Below, in pieces: positions 8,766 through 15,616 of a stretch of 64,000 nt of DNA. The notes under the pieces were generated by a model. It was not told where the DNA came from. It saw only the letters and a program-made list of their open reading frames with translations, and did not search any database. The translations under genes and the position numbers were made by a program. The stretch's first letter is position 1. Every line of letters starts with the position of its first letter. Where the stretch lies: NCBI RefSeq assembly GCF_001905905.1, contig NZ_LIVT01000009.1:62001-126000 (forward strand), written 5' to 3'. Origin of the DNA: Streptomyces sp. CB02366. GTDB taxonomy: Bacteria > Actinomycetota > Actinomycetes > Streptomycetales > Streptomycetaceae.

Positions 8766-10073
8766 ATGTACCTTGCCGTCGGCCGAACCCGTCCACCGGA
8801 CACACCCGCCCCCGACCGAACCCCCTCAGCCGTACGTCCCGCCTCCCGAAGGCGCCTCACCGGCACCGTCGTCGCGCTCGGCGCCGTCAGCCTCGTCACC
8901 GACATCTCGTCCGAGATGGTCACCGCCGTACTGCCGCTCTACCTCGTCCTGGGCCTGGGACTCAGCCCGCTCCAGTTCGGCTTTCTCGACGGCCTCTACA
9001 ACGGTGTCACCGCCTTCGTCAGACTCGCCGGCGGGCACGCCGCCGACCGTTGGCAGCGGCACAAGCTCGTCGCCGGAAGCGGATACGCGCTGTCCACCCT
9101 CTGCAAACTCGGCCTGCTCCTCGCGGGGGGCTCCACCTCCGCCCTCTCCGCCGCGCTCGCGGCCGACCGGGTCGGCAAAGGCGTGCGGACAGCGCCGCGC
9201 GACGCGCTGATCTCGCTGAACTGCGACGAGCGGGACCTCGGCCGGGCCTTCGGTGTGCACCGGGCCATGGACACCACGGGCGCCATGCTCGGACCGCTCG
9301 TCGCCTTCGCCGTCCTGTGGGCGACCGTCGACGCCTACGACGCGGTCTTCGTCGTCAGCTTCTGTTTCGGCCTGCTGGGGGTGCTGATCCTCTTCGCCTT
9401 CGTCCCCGGCCGCGGGGCCGGGCCGACACGCCCGCCGGGCAGGGCGGCCGCCACACTGCGGGAGACCCTGCGGCTCTTCCACGTCCCCGCCTTCCGCCGG
9501 ATCCTCCTCGCGGCCACGGCGCTCGGCCTCGTCGGCGTGGGCGACGGGTTCCTCTACCTCGTCCTGCAGAAGCGGCTCGCCCTCGACGTGGAGTACTTCC
9601 CCCTGCTGCCGCTCGGCAGCGCGGCGGTCTACCTCCTGCTCGCCGTTCCCCTCGGCCGGGCCGCCGACCGGATCGGCCGCCGCGTCCCCTACCTGCTGGG
9701 GCATGTGGCCCTGCTCGGGGTGTACATCGCGCTGTTCTCACCGGTGGCCGGCTGGCCGCTCACGATCCTGGTGCTCGTCCTGCACGGCACGTTCTACGCG
9801 GCGACCGACGGGGTCCTCATGGCGCTCGGCGGGCCGGTCGTACCGGCGGACCGGCGCGCGGGCGGAATGGCACTGCTGCAGACCGGCCAGAGCCTGGGCC
9901 GCCTGTTCGCGTCCGTCGGGTTCGGAGCCGTCTGGACCCTGTGGGGCATGGACAACGCCCTCGTCCTGGCCGCCGCCGCGCTCGGCGCCGTACTCGTCCT
10001 CGCCTGCGTCCTCCTGCCGGCCGCACCCACGCCCGCCGCACCCGCACCCGTCACCGCACCGGAGTCCTCATGA
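8766..10073 (+). CDS. MFS transporter
   Basis: A 435-residue major facilitator protein with about 12 hydrophobic segments. Helices 2-3 carry the MFS loop signature (GGHAADRWQRHKL), and the second half repeats it as GRAADRIGRRVPYLLG. The N-terminal 35 residues are a Pro/Arg-rich cytoplasmic tail. AGGAG at 8754-8758 sets the ATG start. The stop overlaps the ATG of the next gene (ATGA), so the two are translationally coupled and the pair probably acts together. The family exports small molecules by proton antiport; the substrate is not apparent. Confidence 0.88.
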   Translation: MYLAVGRTRPPDTPAPDRTPSAVRPASRRRLTGTVVALGAVSLVTDISSEMVTAVLPLYLVLGLGLSPLQFGFLDGLYNGVTAFVRLAGGHAADRWQRHKLVAGSGYALSTLCKLGLLLAGGSTSALSAALAADRVGKGVRTAPRDALISLNCDERDLGRAFGVHRAMDTTGAMLGPLVAFAVLWATVDAYDAVFVVSFCFGLLGVLILFAFVPGRGAGPTRPPGRAAATLRETLRLFHVPAFRRILLAATALGLVGVGDGFLYLVLQKRLALDVEYFPLLPLGSAAVYLLLAVPLGRAADRIGRRVPYLLGHVALLGVYIALFSPVAGWPLTILVLVLHGTFYAATDGVLMALGGPVVPADRRAGGMALLQTGQSLGRLFASVGFGAVWTLWGMDNALVLAAAALGAVLVLACVLLPAAPTPAAPAPVTAPESS

Positions 10074-11101
10074 CCCTGCCTCCCCTCTCCCTGCGCGCCC
10101 GGATCGTCGCGCTCACGGCGGCCGGCGCCGTACTGGCGGCCGTCGCCGTCGGCTACACGGTCGCGGCGGCCGACGGCGACGGCGGAGCGCCGGACTCCGT
10201 CGCCGCGCCGGGCCTCACCCTCGACGACGCGCCCGGCCTGTACCACGCGGCGCGGAAGGGCGACGTGCGCTCGGCGCCGTACAGCTCCTCCGGCACGGGA
10301 GCGGCCGACGGGGCGCGGAGCAGGAGCACCGGGCTGTCGTGCGACCGCTTCTACGCGAGCGGGCGGTCGGCCGTCTGTATCGCCGGCCACCCCGGCCTCT
10401 CGCAGAAGACGAAGGTGAGCGTCCTCGACCGAAAGCTGAACACCCGCAAGACCGTCGTGGTCGGCGGCATCCCCAACCGGGCGCGGGTCTCCCCCTCGGG
10501 CCGGATGGTCGCCTGGACGCTGTTCGTCAGCGGCGATTCGTACGCCTCTTCCTCCTTCTCGACGAGGAGCGGCATCCTCGACACGCGGACCGGCTACCTG
10601 GTCAAGAACGTGGAGACCCTCCAGCTCTATCTGGAGGGGCGGCGGTACCACGCGCCGGACGTGAACTACTGGGGCATCACCTTCGCGGACGACGACAACC
10701 GCTTCTACGCGACGGTGGCCACCAAGGGGAAGACGTACCTCGTCGAGGGCGACGTCAAGACGTGGAAGGCCCGCACGCTCCGCCGCAACGTCGAATGCCC
10801 GTCCCTGTCGCCCGACGGCACCCGGATCGCCTTCAAGAAGAGGGTCCGCGAAGGCGCCCGGAATCCGTGGCGACTGCACGTACTGGACCTGAGGACGATG
10901 CGTGAGACTCCCGTCGCCGAGACCCGCAGCGTCGACGACCAAGCGGCCTGGCTGGACGACTCGACCCTCGCGTACGCCCTCCCGGGCCGGGCGAAGGGAA
11001 CGTCGGACATCTGGTCCGTCCCCCTCGACGGCTCGGACGCGGAGCCGAGCCTCCTCCTGCGTGACGCTTCGTCGCCCTCCCCGGTCATGAAGGGAGGCTG
11101 A
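10070..11101 (+). CDS. Secreted TolB/PD40-like beta-propeller protein
   Basis: A 343-residue protein with an N-terminal membrane anchor or signal peptide (IVALTAAGAVLAAVAVGYTVAAA). It then has repeats of the PD40/TolB beta-propeller type: ARVSPSGRMVAWT, NVECPSLSPDGTRIAFKK and VDDQAAWLDDSTLAYA are successive blades. It overlaps the MFS stop by 4 bp (ATGA), so the two form one operon. Such extracytoplasmic propellers usually bind partner proteins or ligands, and here it is likely an accessory of the transporter. No catalytic motif is visible. Confidence 0.8.
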   Translation: MTLPPLSLRARIVALTAAGAVLAAVAVGYTVAAADGDGGAPDSVAAPGLTLDDAPGLYHAARKGDVRSAPYSSSGTGAADGARSRSTGLSCDRFYASGRSAVCIAGHPGLSQKTKVSVLDRKLNTRKTVVVGGIPNRARVSPSGRMVAWTLFVSGDSYASSSFSTRSGILDTRTGYLVKNVETLQLYLEGRRYHAPDVNYWGITFADDDNRFYATVATKGKTYLVEGDVKTWKARTLRRNVECPSLSPDGTRIAFKKRVREGARNPWRLHVLDLRTMRETPVAETRSVDDQAAWLDDSTLAYALPGRAKGTSDIWSVPLDGSDAEPSLLLRDASSPSPVMKGG

Positions 11102-11140
11102 TCAGGGGCTGTCGGCCGAGCGGGCACCGAAGGCGAACCC

Positions 11141-11179
11141 TCCGGCTGCCCCCGCCCGCACCCGGCGGGGGCAGCCGGA
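11141..11179. terminator. Intrinsic-type terminator
   Basis: A perfect 16-bp GC-rich stem (11141-11156 with 11164-11179) and a 7-nt loop, 39 bp downstream of the MFS/propeller operon. Confidence 0.85.
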
Positions 11180-11409
11180 CGGAACGGGCGGGCGACGCCT
11201 GGGGCCGAGAGACGCCATCACGTCGGCCCAGGGGGTCGAGGGGTGGTCCGCGCGGTCGCACCGTGGTGCTGTACGGCGGGTCGCCGCGGGGTGGCCTCCC
11301 CCGATCGTCCCGTTCCGTTTGCCCCCGGGCCGGTCGGCCGGCGATGAGTTCTCCCACCGGACGCAGTCTGTACCTATGCCCATCAACCGGATTCGCCCGG
11401 GAGAGCATC

Positions 11410-11991
11410 ATGACCGCCGACTACACGTTCGACGTATTCTCCAGCCTCGACGGTTTCGGCTCCTACAGCGGTGACGGCGACTGGGGCGGCTACTGGGGCA
11501 AGCAGGGCCCCGAGCTCCTCGACCGCCGGTCGTCCCTGTACGGCCAGGATCAGCGAATGGTCTTCGGGGCCGGCACGTACCGGACTTTCGTACGGTTGTC
11601 AACCTCCAGCGCCAAGGAGTCCGGCGTGGGTGACGCATGGGTGACCCGCATGAGGAGTCTGCCCGCGACGGTGGTGTCCACCACGCTCGAAGAGCCTCTC
11701 GACTGGCCGGACGCGACCGTCGCGAACGGCGACGCCGTCGACGTCGTCGCCCGTCTCAAGGAGGAGTCCGACGTGCCGTTGCGCTCGCACGGCAGCCTGT
11801 CGATGAACGGGGCGCTGATGGCCGCCGGCCTGGTCGACCGCGTCCAAGTGACGATCTTCCCCGTCATCACCGGGCGGACCGGTACGGAACCGGTCCTTTG
11901 GGGCGGGGCCGACTTCGATCTCGAACTGATCGAGAGCCGGACGCTCGATGGCCGCACCCAGGAGCTCACCTACCGGCCGACCCCGCACTGA
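11410..11991 (+). CDS. Dihydrofolate reductase family (RibD C-terminal-like) protein
   Basis: A 193-residue protein of the DHFR/RibD C-terminal fold: FDVFSSLDGFGSY at the N-terminus, MVFGAGTYRTF for the nucleotide-binding helix, and a C-terminal VDRVQVTIFPVITGRTG segment typical of the family. These stand-alone proteins reduce unidentified pterin- or flavin-like substrates and are often annotated as deaminase-reductases. The start is at MTADYTF, with GGGAGAG just upstream. It converges on cynR and the 3' ends overlap by 26 bp. Confidence 0.85.
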   Translation: MTADYTFDVFSSLDGFGSYSGDGDWGGYWGKQGPELLDRRSSLYGQDQRMVFGAGTYRTFVRLSTSSAKESGVGDAWVTRMRSLPATVVSTTLEEPLDWPDATVANGDAVDVVARLKEESDVPLRSHGSLSMNGALMAAGLVDRVQVTIFPVITGRTGTEPVLWGGADFDLELIESRTLDGRTQELTYRPTPH

Positions 11992-12928
11992 CCCGCACAG
12001 ACTCCGCGCCGGGTAGCGCCGGGGCGGGCGCGTACCCGCGGGTGTGGACGAGGTCGTGGGTGAGCCGGGTGAAGGCGCGGGTGGCCGCACCGCGGTAGGC
12101 GCCCTCCCGGTGGAGGAGGGTGACAGTACGGGCGGGCAGCGGCGGGTCGAGGGGGACGGGGACGAGGCGGGGGTGGTCGTGGGTGATGGCGTCGGGCAGG
12201 ACGGTGGCCAGGCCGGTGCGCTGGACGATCTCGGTGAGCGCCTGGATGGAGTTCGCCTCGACCGCGATGCGGGGAGCGGCCCGGTGGCGGGTGAAGTAGG
12301 CGTCGATGTGGCCACGGGTGGCGAAGTCGCCGCTGAGCAGCGCGAGTTCCCGGCCGGCGAGTTCACTGACGGAGAGCGGGGGGACACCGCCGGTGTCAGC
12401 TCCGCGGGGGCCGGTGACCACAGTGAGCGTCTCCGTGAACAGAGCGGTGTCGGTGATGCCGGGTAGGTGGGGGCCGGCGAAGGCGATGCCGAGGTCGAGG
12501 TCGTCGGCGAGCAGGGCCCCTTCGATGCGGTCCTGGGCCATTTCCACCAGGGTGAGGCGGACGCCGGGGTGGCGGGTGTGGAATTGGGCGGTGAGCGGGC
12601 CGACGAGGTAGGCGGTGAAGGTGGGAGTGACCCCCAGGCGGAGGTGGCCGCGGAAGAGGTCCTGGACGTCGTGGACGGCGCGTTCGGCGGCGGCGAGGTC
12701 GCGCAGCGCACGCCGGGCGTGATCGGTGTAGACGGCGCCTGCGTCGGTGAGCCGCACCGTGCGGCCGGTGCGGTCCAGCAGCTGCACGCCCAGGGTCCGC
12801 TCCAGTTGCTTGATCTGCTGGGAGAGGGTGGGCTGGGAGATGTGCAGCTCCTCGGCGGCACGGGTGAAGCTGCCGTGTTCGGCCACGGCGAGCAGATAAC
12901 GCAGGTGACGCAGTTCGAGAGCAGCCAT
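11966..12928 (-). CDS. cynR: LysR-type regulator of the cyanate locus
   Basis: A 320-residue LysR-type regulator. Its winged HTH spans residues 4-63 (LRHLRYLLAVAEHGSFTRAAEELHISQPTLSQQIKQLE) and a periplasmic-binding-like effector domain begins around residue 90. It resembles CynR, and its divergent position against carbonic anhydrase and cyanase genes makes control of cyanate detoxification by far the best reading. CynR proteins activate cynTS when cyanate is bound and repress their own gene. Confidence 0.88.
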   Translation of the reverse strand: MAALELRHLRYLLAVAEHGSFTRAAEELHISQPTLSQQIKQLERTLGVQLLDRTGRTVRLTDAGAVYTDHARRALRDLAAAERAVHDVQDLFRGHLRLGVTPTFTAYLVGPLTAQFHTRHPGVRLTLVEMAQDRIEGALLADDLDLGIAFAGPHLPGITDTALFTETLTVVTGPRGADTGGVPPLSVSELAGRELALLSGDFATRGHIDAYFTRHRAAPRIAVEANSIQALTEIVQRTGLATVLPDAITHDHPRLVPVPLDPPLPARTVTLLHREGAYRGAATRAFTRLTHDLVHTRGYAPAPALPGAESVRVSAGSAGR

Positions 12929-12936
12929 GAAAGCAA

Positions 12937-12987
12937 CTATAGATGCGGTCGATAGATCCTATGCCTTTTCCCTCTTGGACACTATAG
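12937..12987. promoter_or_regulatory. Candidate CynR operator region
   Basis: The cynR-cynT intergenic region has three ATAG/CTAT elements: CTATAG at 12937-12942, ATAGATCCTAT at 12952-12962 and CTATAG at 12982-12987. The middle one is an inverted repeat (ATAG-N3-CTAT). LysR regulators bind such short dyads between divergent promoters. The assignment is by position and symmetry only. Confidence 0.6.
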
Positions 12988-13052
12988 GCACAGGTCATGC
13001 ATGGTTGATTTCACCAGCCCGCCAGGGCCGGCCCCTTCCGAAGGGAGTGACC

Positions 13053-13631
13053 ATGCAAGACCTGACCGAAGGCGTCGCCCGTTTCCAACGGGACGTCTTC
13101 CCGGCCAAGGCGGATCTCTTCGCCCGCCTGGCCACGCATCACACACCGCACACGCTGTTCATCGGCTGTTCCGACGCCCGCGTCGTCCCCGAGCTGATCA
13201 CCGGCACGGAGCCGGGTGACCTGTTCGTCATCCGCACCGCGGGCAATCTGGTGCCCGCCTACGCCCCCGAGGCCGACGGGATCGCGGCGAGCATCGAGTA
13301 CGCCGTCGCCACGCTGGGCGTCGAGGACATCGTCGTCTGCGGCCACTCCGCGTGCGGGGCGATGACCGCGCTCGCCGAGAGCCACGACCTCAGCGGTTCC
13401 CCGGCGGTCGCCACCTGGCTGCGGCACGCGGACGCCTCGGTGGCCCGCACGCCCGTCGACGGCGATGTTTCCGCCCTGGTACGGCAGAACGTGCTGGCCC
13501 AGCTGGCGAACCTGGCCACCCACCCCTCGGTCGCCAACGCGCTGGCCCAGGGGAGGGCCGCCCTGCACGGCTGGGTCTTCGACATCCCCACCGGCCGCGT
13601 CCAGGACGTGAGCGCCCCGCTCGCGGCCTGA
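13053..13631 (+). CDS. cynT: Beta-class carbonic anhydrase
   Basis: A 192-residue beta-carbonic anhydrase with the zinc ligands in CSDARV (Cys plus the Asp-Arg dyad) and CGHSACGAM (His and Cys). It makes bicarbonate from CO2, the co-substrate that cyanase consumes, and in cyanate operons it prevents bicarbonate depletion. AGGGAG at 13042-13047 precedes the ATG; the longer in-frame start overlaps the cynR promoter and is unlikely. It is followed after 115 bp by cynS on the same strand. Confidence 0.92.
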   Translation: MQDLTEGVARFQRDVFPAKADLFARLATHHTPHTLFIGCSDARVVPELITGTEPGDLFVIRTAGNLVPAYAPEADGIAASIEYAVATLGVEDIVVCGHSACGAMTALAESHDLSGSPAVATWLRHADASVARTPVDGDVSALVRQNVLAQLANLATHPSVANALAQGRAALHGWVFDIPTGRVQDVSAPLAA

Positions 13632-13746
13632 TCCTCCCGGGCCTCCCCCACTCCGAAAACCCCCACCCCACCGAAACCCCCGTCCCCGCTCGCCACTCCA
13701 CCCCCCCTTCCGTGAGTGGCCCGGGGGAGAAAAGGACGTACTGATC

Positions 13747-14217
13747 ATGGTGCACGCACAGCTCGACCCGACCGCCCGTGAGGCCCTGGCCGCCAAGGCC
13801 GTGGAGGCCAAGACCCTCAAGGACCTCTCCTGGCAGCAGATCGCCGACGCCTCGGGCCTCTCGGTGGCCTTCACCACCGCCGCCGTCCTCGGACAGCACC
13901 CGCTGCCGGAGGAGTCCGCGAAGGCCGTGGCCGATCTGCTCGGCCTGGACGACGACGCGGCGGTGCTGCTGCAGACCATCCCGGTGCGCGGTTCGATGCC
14001 CAACCGGATCCCGACCGACCCGACCATGTACCGCTTCTACGAGATGCTCCAGGTCTACGGCACGACCCTCAAGGCCCTCGTCCACGAGCAGTTCGGCGAC
14101 GGGATCATCTCCGCGATCAACTTCCGGCTCGACGTGAAGAAGGTCGCCGACCCCGAGGGCGGCGAGCGCGCCGTCATCACCCTGGACGGCAAGTACCTGC
14201 CGACCAAGCCCTTCTGA
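13747..14217 (+). CDS. cynS: Cyanate hydratase (cyanase)
   Basis: A 156-residue cyanase that converts cyanate plus bicarbonate to ammonia and CO2. The N-terminal POU-like HTH bundle (LSWQQIADASGLSVAFTTAAVLG) and the C-terminal dimerisation/active-site domain are complete. The active-site residues are in MYRFYEML (Arg and Glu) and DGIISAINF (Ser), corresponding to Arg96, Glu99 and Ser122 of the E. coli enzyme. It lies in the usual order behind a carbonic anhydrase and opposite a LysR gene. Its length fits the family. Confidence 0.96.
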   Translation: MVHAQLDPTAREALAAKAVEAKTLKDLSWQQIADASGLSVAFTTAAVLGQHPLPEESAKAVADLLGLDDDAAVLLQTIPVRGSMPNRIPTDPTMYRFYEMLQVYGTTLKALVHEQFGDGIISAINFRLDVKKVADPEGGERAVITLDGKYLPTKPF

Positions 14218-14252
14218 CCGCCGCCGGTACGGCGTCACCCCCGGGCGGCGAC

Positions 14253-14287
14253 GGGGCGGGCCGGAGGAACAATTCCCGGCCCGCCCC
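14253..14287. terminator. Hairpin between cynS and the deaminase gene
   Basis: A perfect 12-bp stem (14253-14264 with 14276-14287) and an 11-nt loop. It could terminate cynTS transcription or reduce read-through into the deaminase gene. Confidence 0.7.
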
Positions 14288-14354
14288 GCCCCGCTTCCCG
14301 CCGAGCCGCCGGCCGGCGGCAGCGCACCCTCTTCCCGTCCTCGGAGGATCTTTC

Positions 14355-14852
14355 ATGGACTTCGCCCAGCGCACCATCGACATCGCCCGTCAGAACGTCG
14401 CCGAAGGCGGCCGTCCGTTCGCGACCGTCATCGTCAAGGACGGCGAGATCGTCGCCGAGAGCCCCAACAAGGTCGCCCAGACCGGGGACCCCACCGCCCA
14501 CGCCGAAATCCTCGCCATCCGCGACGCCTGCACCGAGCTGGGCACCGAGCACCTGACCGGCGCCACCATCTACGTCCTCGCCCACCCCTGCCCGATGTGC
14601 CTGGGCGCGCTGTACTACTGCTCGCCGGACGCGGTCGTCTTCCTCACCACCCGCGACGCCTACGAGCCGCACTACGTGGACGACCGCAAGTACTTCGAAC
14701 TGGGCACCTTCTACGAGGAGATCGCCAAGCCCTGGCAGGACCGGCGGATGCCGATGCGCTACGAGGAGCACGAAGGCGCCGTGGACGTGTACCGCCTCTG
14801 GCAGGAGCGCAACGGCGGCGAACGCCGTGTCGCGGGCGTCCCCACCGCCTGA
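14355..14852 (+). CDS. Nucleoside/guanine deaminase-like zinc enzyme
   Basis: A 165-residue cytidine/deoxycytidylate deaminase-fold protein. The zinc site is complete: THAEILA (His ligand, catalytic Glu) and PCPMCLGA (two Cys ligands). Overall it resembles bacterial guanine deaminase GuaD and related nucleoside deaminases. GGAGG at 14342-14346 sets the ATG. It follows the cyanase on the same strand after a hairpin and may be co-expressed with the cyanate genes. A role in nitrogen scavenging from amino-purines would fit; the exact substrate is not visible. Confidence 0.87.
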   Translation: MDFAQRTIDIARQNVAEGGRPFATVIVKDGEIVAESPNKVAQTGDPTAHAEILAIRDACTELGTEHLTGATIYVLAHPCPMCLGALYYCSPDAVVFLTTRDAYEPHYVDDRKYFELGTFYEEIAKPWQDRRMPMRYEEHEGAVDVYRLWQERNGGERRVAGVPTA

Positions 14853-14942
14853 CCGGCGGGGTCGGGGACGGGGTCCGAGCCCTCTGCGCGAAACCCGCCT
14901 CCGACCGGCCGTACGCACCGCCGCGACCGGGGCCGCCTGCGC

Positions 14943-15386
14943 TCAGCCGTTCCGCACGCCTCCCGACTCGGCGGTGAGTTCCGCCAGCTTCTGGAACTCC
15001 CCCAGGTCGTAGTTGGCCAGCACCGAATCGAGATGGGTCAGGGCCCCGAGGCGCTCGACGAACCCCTGGGGGTCGTACTCGATCTGCAGGGCGACGCGGG
15101 TCGTGGACGCGTCGATCCGGTGGAACGTGACCACCCCGGCGTGGTGGACGCCCTCGATCGTCTTCCACGCGATGCGGTTCTCCGCCACGACCTCGGTGAG
15201 TTCCGCGACGAAGTTCTTGTCCGCCCCCGGCAGCGAAAGCTGCCAGGCGAACCTCCGCCCGTCCAGCGGGTCCACCCGCTGGACATGGCTGAGGAACCTC
15301 GGCCACTGCGTGACGTCGCTCCACAGCGCCCACGTGATGGTGAGCGGGGCCCTGACATCGATGGTTTCGACCAGAGAGGAGGACAT
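14943..15386 (-). CDS. SRPBCC-family (polyketide cyclase/dehydrase-like) protein
   Basis: A 147-residue START/SRPBCC-type protein: VETIDVRAPLTITWALWSDVTQWPRF at the N-terminus, then VAENRIAWKTIEG and TTRVALQIEYDP, ending in a long C-terminal helix that closes the hydrophobic pocket. These proteins bind or transform hydrophobic ligands; most such single-domain members have no assigned role. The start at MSSSLVET is chosen because the in-frame extension is encoded by a tandem DNA repeat. It lies downstream of rph on the same strand, separated by 230 bp. Confidence 0.8.
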   Translation of the reverse strand: MSSSLVETIDVRAPLTITWALWSDVTQWPRFLSHVQRVDPLDGRRFAWQLSLPGADKNFVAELTEVVAENRIAWKTIEGVHHAGVVTFHRIDASTTRVALQIEYDPQGFVERLGALTHLDSVLANYDLGEFQKLAELTAESGGVRNG

Positions 15387-15480
15387 GAGCGAACGCCCTT
15401 TCCTTGTGCGAGGACAACGTCGCCCTCTCCTACCCGGTCCGCGGCCTCTCAACGGAACGCGATCCGCCGGGGGCCCGGGG

Positions 15481-15557
15481 GGCGCGCCCCCGCTGCGTCG
15501 GCACGCCGGCGCGCCCCCGCTGCGTCGGCACGCCGGCACGCCGCCGCAGCGGGGGCG
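15481..15557. repeat. Two perfect 27-bp direct repeats plus hairpin
   Basis: Positions 15481-15507 and 15508-15534 are identical. The second copy then forms a 12-bp stem (15512-15523 with 15546-15557). The structure lies between the end of rph and the SRPBCC gene and could terminate rph transcription. Confidence 0.85.
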
Positions 15558-15616
15558 AGGGACGGCGGTCGCGCTCCCCCGGGCGGCCGGTGAGCGGGGC
15601 GGCCGGGGGCGCCGGG

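Noticed and set aside
13692..13720. Small hairpin before cynS
   Set aside because: Only a 7-bp stem with a 15-nt loop close to the ribosome site; too weak to call a terminator or riboswitch.
15387..15539. N-terminal extension of the SRPBCC protein
   Set aside because: The extension is encoded by the 27-bp tandem repeat (CRRSGGAP repeated) and is not protein-like; the ATG at 15386 gives a normal family length.
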